A stretch of 64,000 bases of DNA from Hemicordylus capensis (taxonomy: Eukaryota > Chordata > Lepidosauria > Squamata > Cordylidae). Numbering within the stretch: the first letter of the stretch is position 1; each line of letters starts with the position of its first letter. Where the stretch lies: assembly GCF_027244095.1 (NCBI RefSeq), contig NC_069659.1:41404001-41468000 (forward strand), in the 5' to 3' direction. Positions 43,225 through 56,500 of the stretch are shown in pieces. Below the pieces are notes generated by a model. It was not told where the DNA came from. It was given only the letters and a program-made list of their open reading frames with translations, and made no database searches. The translations under genes were made by a program, and so were the position numbers.

Positions 43225-44209
43225 CAGGTGAAACTCGGAAAATTAGAATATCGTGCAAAAGTCCATTAATTTCAGTAATGCAAATTAAAAGGTGAAACTG
43301 ATATATGAGACAGACGCATTACATGCAAAGCGAGATAAGTCAAGCCTTAATTTGTTATAATTGTGATGATCATGGTGTACAGCTCATGAAAACCCCAAAT
43401 CCACAATCCCAGAAAATTAGATTATTACATGGAACCAAGAAGACAAGGATTGTAGAATAGAACAATATCGGACCTCTGAAAAGTATACAGTGTACTGTGC
43501 TTGACTGGCCAGCAAACTCGCCTGACCTGACCCCACAGAGAATCTATGGGGCATTGCCAAGAGAAGGATGAGAGACATGAGACCAAACAATGCAGAAGAG
43601 CTGAAGGCCGCTAATGAAGTATCCTGGTCTTCCATAATACCTCATCAGTGCCACAGACTGATAGCATCCATGCCACGCCACATTGAGGCAGTAATTGCTG
43701 CAAAAGGGGCCCAAACCAAGTACTGAATACATATGCATGCTTATACTTTTCAGAGGTCCGATATTGTTCTATTCTACAATCCTTGTCTTCTGGTGGCGCA
43801 GTGGTAAAACTGCCGCCCTGTAACCAGAAGGTTACAAGTTCGATCCTGACCAGGGGCTCAAGGTTGACTCAGCCTTCCATCCTTCCGAGGTCGGTAAAAT
43901 GAGTACCCAGAATGTTGGGGGCAATATGCTAAATCATTGTAAACTGCTTAGAGAGCTCCGGCTATAGAGCGGTATATAAATGTAAGTGCTATTGCTATTG
44001 CTATTCTTGGTTCCATGTAATATTCTAATTTTCTGGGATTGTGGATTTGAGTTTTACGCCATGATCATCACAATTATAACAAATTAAGGCTTGACTTATC
44101 TCGCTTTGCATGTAATGCGTCTGTCTCATATATCAGTTTCACCTTTTAATTTGCATTACTGAAATTAATGGACTTTTGCACGATATTCTAATTTTCCGAG
44201 TTTCACCTG
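43225..44209 (+). mobile_element. Tc1/mariner element, internally deleted, with ~260-bp inverted repeats
   Basis: Termini CAGGTGAAACTCGG and CCGAGTTTCACCTG are flanked by TA (43223-43224, 44210-44211). The left arm is 43225-43487; the right arm is 43742-43790 plus 44007-44209. Between them lies only the last part of the transposase: DWPASKLA, ENLWGIAKRRMRDMRPNNAE, IPHQCHRLIASMPRHIEAVI, AAKGAQTKY. The DDE catalytic core is mostly lost. A SINE splits the right arm. Confidence 0.88.
43791..44006 (+). mobile_element. tRNA-derived SINE in the Tc1 right arm
   Basis: Head TGGTGGCGCAGTGGTAAAAC (A box) and GGTTACAAGTTCGATCCTG (B box), body CTTCCATCCTTCCGAGGTC, tail GAGCGGTATATAAATGTAAG with (GCTATT)n. 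It interrupts CTTGTCTTC|TTGGTTCC of the arm cleanly. Confidence 0.8.
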
Positions 44210-44887
44210 TATGCTTTTTCACAAGGGCATGGTTTTCTACTGCCACCACCAATCCATAAATATTAAAAAGGAACATTAACCTGCTCATGAGCAGTAAACT
44301 GGATAATTCTGTGGATGCCCCACACAGCTTGAACCAGTAGATTTGAGCACACTTGGCACATTCATCCTCATCATTTACAGGAAAGGATACATGATCTCAT
44401 GCTTGAGCAGATAATGTGATCTACAAGCCTTGCACTCTCAACAATTCTTTGAACTGTGTAAAACCACTCTCAGATCAGTCATTTTAGAAAAGTTAAATCC
44501 CATCAATATTTAGCAATATCAAATCTGTCTCGATGCAGACAAGCATGGATGCAGAACACAAGTGAATAAAGCAATCAGCACCTTTTACTGTTTGCTACTC
44601 CTAATTCATTCCTCATCCCAATCCAAACATTTTAAACAGCTGCAGGGGGTTGCAGGGAAAAGCAACTATATCTTCAATCTATGGATGTTAAAATGCAGAA
44701 AAAGCAAATCTTACATGCAAAAGGTTCAAGATTTTTAATTGTTACCTTTTTGCACAAGATGTGGATGTTTGTGTTTTTTTTAGACAAATTCAGATTAGTT
44801 ATAATTGTTACAGAGATATTGTAGCTAAAGATTTGTCCAAGTGTTGATGGTTTTTCCAAGCGCATTTGTGGGGTTTCTTCAGGAGAT

Positions 44888-44937
44888 TCAACTCTTTTGA
44901 CCATCTTTCTTTGAATCTTCCAGGGTAGTTGCACCAA
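44888..44937 (-). CDS. N4BP2L2: N4BP2L2 last coding segment of the long form
   Basis: After acceptor TTATAG, the phase set by the previous exon gives VGATTLEDSKKDGQKS and a TGA at 44888-44890. Another frame stays open longer (VQLPWKIQRKMVKRVESPEE) but needs a different upstream phase; the TGA frame is preferred because all upstream junctions fix it. Confidence 0.68.
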
Positions 44938-47510
44938 CTATAAATAAAGAGACAATGTAATTTGTTGTGCTCTGCCCAGAGCCTTAGGATAGGGAGGTAT
45001 TGTTCCTTTCAGCCTATGACTGCAAGCAATACAGGCAAGCTGCACACTGTTGCCACTTTCCCCATTTATTCCCCACATTAGAGAGACACATGCAATATTT
45101 TCTGATGTGACTGTTCTCCCTACTCAGCATCAAAAGAGCAAACTTTGAGTATCCAGATTTGATTGGACTATGGTTCTCCCAGTCCGATACATTAAGAAAC
45201 TGTTCTCACAAGCAGCCTACCCGAGGCTAGGCTGCTTGTGTGGACTGCCAGGATCCACGTGGATCCCAGCACTCCCACCCAGCCTAACCCTGCTCCTAAG
45301 CCCGACTCTTAGCCGGGGTTAAGGGAGCAAGCGCTAACTTAACCCGTTGAGGGAGGGAGCTAAGATGGCGACATGAAGCTGCCTTTGTTTATCAGCTCTG
45401 CAGATAAACTGAGAATTAACTTAACCCGTCTGCCGGGCTCATGTGTCCCCTCGGCTCTACGGAGCCGAGGAGACATAGACAAGCGCCTAGAGCGCCTGTC
45501 TGAAGGGGGTACCCCCAAGGTACTGTGTTTGTTACATGGTGCCTTTAGGGACACAGGCTGGGAAAATGAGTCCTGGCTTCTGTTGTTCCGCACTGCTTCT
45601 GGCAGCACGGGTCATGTGGGTGCATGGTTTGTGCACTAGAAGGATAAAGCGTTATCATCTGGAGGAAGGTAGGTTGAACCCTGCCCCCCCCCCAACATGT
45701 GAATGGGCTCTGAATCTTTTAAATATTTCGAAAGCATCCTACAGAAGTAGTCTTTTAAAAACGAATATCAAGAATGTATGAGAGTTTGGAAAGTATGACC
45801 AGCTAAGCTGTTTGTGATATAACCCAAGTGGAATGAGCATGTGTGCTGTGATCTGAGATCAACAATCCGGAAGATAATGGTACTGTCCCAATAGTGGATG
45901 TCTGTGCCAACAGGGGTGTCTTACCACTGCAGATGGAACAATGATAAATATTTAATTGGGCTGTTGCTAGTTGTCTTTCCCATTGCTTTCAGAAAAAAGT
46001 TTACTGCAGCGAGATACAGAAGAATGTGAGAGGTTAGTGGACCCCATTACACCAGTAAAGACATCCGTTTAAGGATAGACTCAAAGTAAAGCTCACTGTG
46101 TGCAAGATATATATGGAGAACTAGCATAACACATTCCTCCTTCCCCTAATGTTGCTACTAGCACTGTTCAACAGATCATCTATCTTCTGTCAAGAAATGG
46201 TTCATCTACACATAAGCATCAATGGCATTTTTCAAGATTAGCAGAATAAACCAAGAGACCTTTATTTGTTTAAACTCTATACCGGCTCAGTAAATACACA
46301 AACCAAATACTGAGCACAAAAATGCTTTATTTACACAAAGACTGTGTAGCTAGTGATAATTCAACAATACTTGATTTTTTTAATTTTTTTTTGCTATGTT
46401 CACTCACCAGGCAAGGAATTATCTTCTTTTGATCTAAAATTTTTCTGTTTCTTCTAAAATGAAATTGAAGAGAAAATTGTTATTTGTATCCTGTATTTAT
46501 TCTAGCCATAGGAAAGCATAACCTTGTTTTCTATAAGATGTTGACCTGTCAAAAGGGTAGAGCTGCTCCTGCTAAAATGGCCAAATGGTTCATATTCCTT
46601 CAACACCAATGTTGATTTTGTCCAATGATTGTTGAATGTCCAGTGATTGTGGTTTCATGATTGTATAATGAAACAATTAAATAGCATGGCAAGGCAAGTA
46701 GAAAATTAGCATTCATACCTCCACAGATGTCTTCCACTGTAAATGGATCTCCTTTGATGTTGCCCAATCAAGGGGGACTACATAATCATCTGGCAATAAA
46801 TTGTCTAAAAAACAAGATTTTGCTCAAATTGGTCATTTGACAATCTACTTGTTGTAAATAACATGCAAACTGAGAGCCAGCTACTGTTTAACCTCCAAAC
46901 TGGATTACTGCAGTGCGCTCTGTGTGGGGCTACCCTTGTGTATAGTCCGGAAACTAGAGTTAGTCCAGAATGCGGCAGCCAGACTGGTCTCTGGGTCATC
47001 TAGGAGAGACCATATTACTCATGTACTGAAAGAGTTACACTGGCTGCCGATATGTTTCCGGGCAAAATACAAGGTGTTGGTTATAACCTATAAAGTCCTA
47101 AACAACTTCGGCCCTGGGTATTTAGGAGAATGTATTCTTCGTTATGAAACTCACCACCCATTGAGACCATCAGGAGAGGTCCATCTGCATTTGCCACCGG
47201 CTTGTCTGGTGGCTACTCAGGGATGGGCCTTCTCTGTTGCTGCCCCGAGGCTTTGGAATGTGCTCCCTAGTGAAATAAGAGCCTCCCCATCTCTGACAGC
47301 TTCTAAAAAGTCTTTAAGGACACATCTGTTCACCCAGGCTTTTAATTGATATAGTTTTAATTGTTTTTAATGTTTTAAAATATTGTTTAATTTTTAAAAA
47401 AATCATTGCATTTTCAATTTCTGTTTTAAACGAATGTTTTACTTTTTGTTTTTATCTTGTTGTGAACCGCCCATAGACATAAGTATGGGGCGGTACAAAA
47501 ATGTGTGAAA

Positions 47511-47568
<58 letters not shown>

Positions 47569-50500
47569 TATGCTTGCAGATGGAAATAATTTGCTTGCAG
47601 CTGGAAGTAGCCTGAAAGTAGCCTAAAAGTATTCTAGTATAATGCCACATGCAAGAAAAAATACAAGTATTTTAGGATTAGTTCTTATACACTATTCAGT
47701 TTCTCATTACTTAGGAACATAGGAAGCTGCCATATACTGAGTCAGACTATAGGTCCATCCCGCTCAGTATTGTCTACACAGACTGGCAGCGGCTTCTCTA
47801 AGGTTGCAGACAGGAATCTCTCTCAGCCCTATCTTGGAGATGTCAGGGAAGGAACTTGGAGCCTAGATGCTCTTCCCAGAGCAGCTCCATCCCCTAAGGG
47901 GAATATTTTACAGCGCTCACACATCAAGTCTCTCTTTTGTATGCAACCAGGGCATATCCTGCTTAGCTTAAGGGAACAAGTCATGCTTGCTACCACAAGA
48001 CCAGCTCTACTCAAACTTATGTTTTCCAGTGTTTAATGAATTTTGTTGTAAACCGCCATGAATTTTTAATGAAGAATGGTGTCTAAACAAACAAACAAAC
48101 AAACAAACAAACAAACAAACAAACAAAGTGCATCTTGGGGACTGGCAGCCGAATGTGTGAACTGCTACTATTGAAAAGCATTGTAGTTTAAGATTATATG
48201 GTGGGATATTAAAATTCTATCTGTGGGGATGTGATAGTTCTTCCAGAAGCAAAAAAACACTTGATGCGGCCATCAAGTTATAAATATATAAGCCCACAGG
48301 GAAAGAGGAGGGGTAGGTGTTGCAGCACAGTTGCAAGTGATCGAATATAGGATAGGCTAACATAAAGAAGAGAATATGTATGGGCTAAAAACCATGCTCA
48401 TATCTGAAAGAACTATGTTATGTAGGCAGCCCTCATTCGCAGGGGTTCCGTTCTTGCCTATAGGCAATAACATGGAAACCGCCAATAATGAAACCTTACC
48501 CCATGGGAATCCAGGGGTTAGGTTCACACTCACTCTACATACATACACATAGCAGGTAAGAGGCAGAAATAAGTGAGTAAGTGCTGTGTTTTGCTCTCCA
48601 GATCTCCAGCAGTGCCTCCCCAAACCCCCAATTTATCTGATTTTCTGTGAAAAATCACAGATTTCTATTTAAGCCACGGAAGAACTCTGCACTGTAAAAT
48701 GGCAGCTGGAAATCACATTGTGGGTCATTTCCAGCCACTCAAAACCACAAATAGGCGAATTTTAGCCTATTTTTATACTGCAGATGAAGAAACCAGGTCT
48801 AAAACCCATCCAAGGATATGCGAAACTGTGGTCGTTGAACCCACGGGTAACAAGGGCCACCTGTAATAAGACAAATTAATCTAGCCCAGTACTGTCTATT
48901 ATGACTGGCAGCAGCTTTCCAAGGTCTTTTTCAACCCTGCTTATCTGGAAGGGAGGGAAAAAAGGATTGAAAGCAAGGTGCAATCCCTGCTACTGCATTC
49001 ATTTTAAAAGTAGGGTATTAGGGACTGGTGTGGAGGTGGGTGGTATGGGGAATGAATTTTCTTGAAGTAGTCTAGGAAAAATGCTGGAAGTAGTAGCTGA
49101 ACTAGACACTGGGTGATAAATTTCCCCTGTCAGAGTCATGTGTCATGACTCAGAAGCTACAAAAAGACTAGCATTAACTGAATATATTGGTCAGGAGTGT
49201 AATGGTTTTTGTACACAATATTGTAAGGAGACTTAAGGCATCTTAGAGTAAATAGAAAGTGGAAATGAAAATGCAAAGCCCAGTTATTCTGTAATTGCAT
49301 TAGATTATGAAAAACCATGGACAAAAACAGGCCTGCTCCAATGAATGAGTACATCTCCAGTCTACCAGATATTTGAAGCAGAACTAGTAATTTAAGTCTG
49401 ACTAACCATATAGAGTGCAAAACACAGAACTGCCATTTCTTTCACTATATTATTTACATCTCCACAATAGCCAAATTTTTCAGATACAGTGTAAGTCTAG
49501 ATATGGGAATAACAAAGTTGCTAAACATGTATACAGCTGGCTTTGCACTTTCTCCCCCCTCCCAATTTGATTACCTAATTGAATGTTTTCATTAATATTA
49601 TTAAAGTGTGATGGTTCATCAGTGTTAAGTTATAATAAAAACATTAAAAGCTGCCTTATACTGAGTCAGACCACTGGGCCAACCAGCTTAGTATTGTCTA
49701 AACAGACTGTCAGCGGCTTCTTCAAGCTTGCAGGCAGGAGTCTCTCTCAGCCATATCCTGCAGATGCCAGGGAGGGAACTTGGAACCTTCTGCATGCAAG
49801 CATGCAAGTGCTCTTCCCAGAGCAGCCTCATCCCCTAAGGATGGTCCCCATCCCCTTGAGCATACATGTCTCCCATTCAAATGCAAACCAAAGTACACTC
49901 TGTTTAGTAAAAGGAACAATTCATGCTTGCTAACACAAGAACAGCTCTCCATCAGGAAACTAAGATTTTAGTTCTATTTAAGCAACATTAGGATAACTCA
50001 GTAGTTAAATCATAGGGTTTGCAAAAATATGGCTTGCAAAGGTGGCAACCTTGTTTTTGCAATACACAAATGTCAATTGAAGATGAAGGAGCCAACCTAA
50101 TACTACTTTATTTGTAGCAGGCAAACACTTTTCACCATGGATTAAGTCTTTCTGGCCCACAAATCAACTATTTCTAGGCATTAGAGACAGAGGACATCAA
50201 CTGACAGGAACTATCTGGCAGGCTCTTACTAGTCTGTAGACTAGTACCTTGACTCAGCAGTTGGGCACCCCACTCAGCAGTTTGAACTGCATTTTTATTA
50301 ACAAAATATTTGTCAATAAATACTCTAATTGTTTAAATACCAAGCTTGTGGGTCCAGTTATTGGTCTGGAAATATCTAAACTGCTGAAGCTAAACAAGTG
50401 TGGGTTTGATCAGCCCGTTCGATGTGAGCCCACATATAAGAAATGAAATAAGTATAAAACATTACTTTAAAATGCCAAGCTGGAATGATTAAGTCAAAAG

Positions 50501-53500
50501 ATTAAACTTTGTTAAAAGGCCAGGAGGATACACTTTTGCAATTCTAATTCTAGAAGAGCTAGATGGATTCTAAATTATTTGGGTATAAACACTAATATTG
50601 GTCAAAAGCATACAATCAGATTAAGTTTCTACCCAAAAATATTAAGTCTGACTCAATACATACAAAAGGACAGGATACTACTTGTAGATAATGAAGCTAT
50701 TCATATGCACAGACAAAAAGGGGCCAAGAAAGCCCAGCCCAGTTTTGCCTGTGCATGTGTATCTCGGCGGCAAACTCACCCCCGGAGCCACCCTCTTAAA
50801 AGGGGTTAGGAGAGAAAGCGCTCTCCTAATCCCATTTTACTAACTGGGGCTGGCAGATTGCAGGGCTCCCAGCTGGCTTTGGGGAGGGGAAGGGGGGTCT
50901 CCATAATGCACTGCACACTCACGAGCTACCTCGGAGTTACCGGCAGTGCACCACACACTCATGAGCTACCGGCAGAAGCCAGCAATAATCCAGGCAGCCG
51001 ATCCAGATACCCAGCAACAAGAAGAGGATAATCTGCGGGGGAGGTAAGCTTCAGGGATGTGTACGGAACCAGTTCGGAGGCACTTTATGGGCCTCCGAAC
51101 TGGTTCAAAGAACTGCCAGTTCGAAGACGGCAGGGGTGCTGCTTTAAGAGCGAGGGAGGGTGCACTTATCCCTCCCGCCACTTTTCCACTGCCGGCGTCT
51201 TTTGTTAAGAAAGCTGAATGGGGTGGCAGCGTACTTCCCTGCCACCCCATTGGCCGGAAGTCCCCGACGCGCACATTCCGGCACGTGCAGGTGTGTCGGG
51301 GACTTCCAGCCATATCCGGGTAACGGGGCGGCAGGGAGGTATGCTGCCGCCCCGATCAGCTTTCTTAACAAAGGACGCCGGCAGGGGGAAAGCAGTGGGA
51401 GGGATAAGTGCACCCTCCCCCGCTCTTAAAGTGACACCCCCACCACAGTTCCATGCACATCTCTAGTCAGCTTTTTGAGACTTCCTTCCCTCACCCCTTT
51501 GAGCCCTTCTCACAGATCGTGAGAAAGGGCTCAAGCACCAATAGATTAAAAAGATGCTAAGCAGTAAGAACCTACTTTGCCAACTTAATTTATAAAAAAA
51601 TGTCTAAGAGAAATGTTCTTTTTAAAAATGTAGTAATTACCCAATGGGACTCCTGGAGAACCAAAACGTTCTACTAGTTGAAGTGCAAATCCTAGTGATA
51701 AAGGAAGTCCCACTAAATAGGGCTTAGTATTTAGAGGATCTTGATCATCTCCAATTTGGGAACACTTTGTTGGCTCAGTTTCATGAATTCGTTGTGTCTG
51801 TTCAGAGTTTTCAGCAGCAGAATTGGCAAGGCATTCAGCAGTTTCTTTAACTGAATGCAAAATATCTGGTTGAGTAGTTGAAACATCTGGAGATTTCCCC
51901 CCTCCCATTTCTACTGTGTTAATTTGCACAGTTTGGTCAAAGGCAACAGTTTGTCCCTCACTAGGCAAAGGAGCTTCACAAGGAACAGGGGTACTTTTTT
52001 TAATTGGAGAAGCAGCTACTGTCATTAAAGAGTCCACAGATTCTTCTGCAAGTTGGCTAGAATTATTACATAAAGATTTTACATCAAAATGAGGAGGAGA
52101 TTCCACTATTACATTACAACTAGAAGGTGCAGGACGCTCATGGCAGCAAAGGTTTTGCTTGTTCTTTTCTCTAGTCACTTTGTTGGAAGTTTCCTCTTGT
52201 TGCATCAATAAATTTATATCCTTGAGCACTTTTTCATCCTTTCTGACAGCAATCTGCCTTGGTCTATCAAAGTTTGGGGCCAACTTGAAGATCCTTTTAC
52301 ATCTTCCTTTTTTCCTTGAAGAATAAATATTAACATTACTTGGATGTATATTTACTAATAACTCTGTTTCAAGTGATGTAACAGATTCCGTAGAAAAACC
52401 ACCCATTTCAATGCGTGGCAATTTCTGAATATTCATGGTCAGTGGTAATGGTAAAGCAAAATCTGTTATACCATTATCTCCATGTAAGGCTTCTCCATTA
52501 CCTTCTCTTTCTAGTTTTTTAGATGTATAATCAGTTTGTTCTATTTTCTCTGAAAAGATCTGCTTAGGCCTTCTCATCTTCTTTGGTCTTTGCTCATACT
52601 TGACCTCAGATGTCCCCTCAGACCAAGTTAAACAGGATTCCGTTTTATCAGAGCTAGTGTGGGCCTGCCTGTCAGCCAAATCACAAGAAAAGAAAGCCCA
52701 GGTATTTGTTTCATTCTTTGTTGATGTCTTGCACTCACAAGAAATTGTTACTTCCTTCACATCATCTAACTGTTTACTTTCTGCACCCAATTCAGATTTA
52801 GTTTTAGTAGATGTAGTTTTGCCTTTCACATTTGACAGGGCAGCAGAAGTTTCCTTGCTGCTGGAGTCCAATTTTAGGGTGGAGCTTTGTTTGTTACGCT
52901 CCAAAATATTGTTCTTGCTTTCCACAATAATGTTACTTTGGATTCTATCTGTCCAATCATCACCGAATGACTGTTCAGTTATGCTTTCATTTGGAACAGA
53001 TGGCACACTCAGAGACAGTTCAGCATCTCCTGCAACATCATACATTTTCAGTGAATTGTCTAAAGTTTCTGGATCCACAGAGTCAGGAACAAGGGATTTC
53101 CCTTTTTGCAACTCAGGTTTCAGATCATCATTTACAGTGCCATTCTCACCACCTTCTTTAGGCTCATTTGGATACCCAGTCTCAAATTCTGATTTTCCAT
53201 CATCTTCTGACTCCTCCACTCCACTCTGTGATGGTTCATCACTTGGAGTTAAATGGACACCTGAATTTTTTTCCATTGCTTTAATAGCAGCACCCTTCAT
53301 TTTTTTGTTTCTCTTTCGTCTTCTCCTCTGTTTCATTTTGTGCAATCTGTGCTTCTTCTTTACAATTGCTTCCCTAAATAAAATAAAGAGCTCAATATAA
53401 AAAATATTAAGAATATTCTTAAAAGCATCATTTAAAGAAGTTTAACAATCATGTCAATTTATACTGGAATAGTCGATTAAAGTTATTATGCAGTGAGCAA

Positions 53501-56500
53501 ATTATGGCCATGCTGATTAAATGCTTACCGTTGCTCCACTACTACTACTTATCAGTTTAATTTATTTAAGTGTCTTGCATTTATAATCTGAAACAAATAT
53601 TTAAAGCAGTATGTACTGTGACAACCAAGCTAATTCAACATAGTAGATTATTTAGTGTTAATTAAAATATGATGATATGTTGTTATGCCTGTCATGTGGG
53701 TTCACATGCACAAATTTTACACCATCTTCTAAAACAGAAAAAGTGTCAGACTTTTGAATCAGAAAACGTAAGCAATACAAGGGGATGCATTTCATCTTTT
53801 TAAAAACAAAACTGGCCAAAGTATTAGCTGCTATGGAGTTCATGATGGTTTTTCCAAATAGTTATTTTTAAATACATCAAAAGAAGAAGAAATTGGCCAA
53901 TCAACAACATCATCCAGTCACGTTTAAAGTTCCTTTGAGTCAATCAGTAATATAAGAATGCACTTATCTTTAAGGGAACTATGCACTAACTGTATAGCTG
54001 TGCACCAACTGCATATAGTTTACCAGCTGTTAGTGAATGCATCTGTGTGCTTAAATCATGTTTAGGTGCAGCAAACATAATTTGATGTGATCTTGAGAAA
54101 GTGCCCTAAGTTCCTCAGATCTACAAAAGATTCTGTAGGTAAACCTTATTGAAATAAACTATTACACTCACTCTAACAGAGGTAGTTGACAAATAGACTG
54201 ACTATCATTCTGCACAGTGCAACGTGAGTGGTTCTGAACCACTCTTGCCACTGCAGCTATCTAACACCTCCTGCAGTATTGCAGAACAGGGTTGTATACT
54301 ACTACTAAAAATTGCCCAACTTCACTTCTGTGGTGCTATAGTCAGTGGAAATAATGCTTTTAACATCACAGAAGCGCGACTGCAGTTTTTAATAGTGGCA
54401 CACCACCCCTGTTCTGCAATACTGCAGGCATATTTTTAGGTGCCTGCACAGTTCAGTGGCACAGTGTGGAAATGTTTGACTAACAAGCAGGTTGCCGGTT
54501 TGAATCCCCGCTAGTACTATATCAGGCAGCAGCGTTATAGGAAGATGCTGAAAGGCATCAATGGTAAACCCCTCCTGTATTCTACCAAAGAAAACCACAG
54601 GGCTCTGTGGGCACCAGGAGTCAAAATCGATTTGATGGCACACTTTACCTACAGTTCAGAACTGTCCATTTTCCATGGCAAAGAATGTCAGTCACTGGTC
54701 TACAGCACAGTGGTTAACGGGCCTTAGAATAATTACAGTCTAACAAAAAACTTAACAAACCAATATCCAATTTTAAAAAATGAGACTGTGTTCCATATAA
54801 TCTTACATAAAAGGCAGAATCTAGATTAAGCACTCAGTGCAATCCTGTCTGCTCACACAAGCAGTTAATGCTGAGGGAGAGCTTAGTCTGAAAGCTATCC
54901 ATTATACCACTAGCAGTTGTTCTGGTTTCTATCCAGGAACAGTAGGTTGTAAAGTGCCAGAATATATGTATTCCCTCTCACTCAACCCAGCATTGATATA
55001 AATTGTCTCTCATTTCTGTTTCAAAGTTTTAAAAAGATGCATCCAAAAAATACATCCAGGCTTGAGGGCACAACATATTAATTTCAACTGAATATTAAAA
55101 TAAAAGATTAAAGGCAAAATGATACAGCAGAGCAGAGATTTTAACTCAGCTTAAGAGTTTCAGAACATTTTTATGAATAGCCTACAAACTATGACACATG
55201 TCCAGCTTTGATTTACTGTATGACATTTTAGTGTGTGGGTTTTGTCAACTATCTTTATTTTATTGTACTTTATGAAAAAACCTCTTGGATAGTTATTAAA
55301 AATAAATACTTCAGTTGCAGACATTAAGACAGTTGTGAAGATCTGTTGCAGCTATACTTTTGCTAGCTGCAAAAGACAGAGCCTTATATCAAATGCAACA
55401 TCTGTTCATTAGTGGAAAGCTGGGGTAAAGAAATTTCAACTACAAACTTCTACTTTAATAAGTTATCAGTCTCATCCCCCTCACCCCCACACAGTTAGAT
55501 AATAAGACCACAGTGCATGGAAACAGGAATGTATGAAGAATCTCATGAAATCAACCAATGCTTTGTGATTGACTATTGTGTATGTTAGCAGGATTATTTC
55601 ATGTCACTGATGGAACAGATGTTAGACCAGCATCCCAGTTTTAAGCATTTGCATTGATGTGGCTCACTTGCATTACCGTATTTTATGGACTATAAGATGC
55701 ACTTTTTCCCTCGGAAAAATATCCACCAAAATTCAGGTGCATCTTATACTCTTAACTGCGTCTTATACTCGTAAGCCTGCCCAACAGGTTCGGGGGGGGG
55801 GCTATCCCCCGGCAAAGCCTGTACCAATGCTAAAGGAGGGGGTTGGGGGCGACCCTCTATTAACCCCGTGCCGCCTGGGGGCTGCCGCTCCAGCTCACCC
55901 TCCGCCGCTTGGGCTGTGGACTCCTCCTCCTCCCCGATCGTGCAAGTTTTACACCACCAGCAACACCATCGTTATCAGCTCTCCCTCCTGTTTTACTTTC
56001 TGCAAACATGTTCAGCTGAAGAAAGTGCAAAGAAATAGGAGAGCCGAAGTGGTGGCTGCTCCCTCCTCAGGTATGTGCATTCTGGTGAGGAGAAGGAAAG
56101 CTCGAAAACGAAAGAGGTTTTTGTTTTTTAATAGGGTCAGAAGCGAGGTTGAAGAGAAAACAAGGAGTGGAGTAGGAGCAATTGAAAGAGGACTTATCTG
56201 AGGCAAGAAGAAAGGAGAACAAACTGAAGCAAGGCTGAGAGTCCTTTCCTGGAGCTAGCAGGACTTTTCGGTAGTTTTGATAACAGTTTAATATGTTAAA
56301 ACTCTGAAAAACTGGATTAAAATTAAGGTGTGTCTTATAGTCCGTAGCGTCTTATAGTCCATAAAAAACGGTATTACTGTAATGGTGCACTACCACTGCA
56401 AGCTTCATTGTAAACTTTTATTGTGCGACATAGTGAGTCTTACATTTAGGCTGCAAGGTCAAAATGCACTGCTGTGTTTAATAGGCTACTTAAAGGATGT

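Larger units (their letters stand above)
42224..44887 (-). other. N4BP2L2: Presumed 3' UTR and downstream flank of long-form N4BP2L2
   Basis: Downstream of the stop at 44888 the minus strand is non-coding. Candidate AATAAA hexamers on the minus strand are at 42383-42388 and 42224-42229. The stretch contains a Tc1 element with an inserted SINE (43225-44209) and a 5S-like SINE (42883-43180). Which hexamer is used cannot be decided. Confidence 0.35.

Noticed and set aside
45373-45639. 88-residue open frame (LPGSCVPSALRSRGDID...)
   Set aside because: It sits in a GC-rich, repeat-like stretch of an N4BP2L2 intron, with no splice-phase fit and no recognised homology.
52600-53400. 266-residue open frame on the plus strand
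   Set aside because: It is the antisense shadow of the N4BP2L2 large exon; the long serine/leucine runs mirror the S/E/K-rich coding strand.
55659-56201. 180-residue plus-strand open frame
   Set aside because: It begins at the inverted end of a DNA transposon and has no domain; chance frame in the GC-rich centre.
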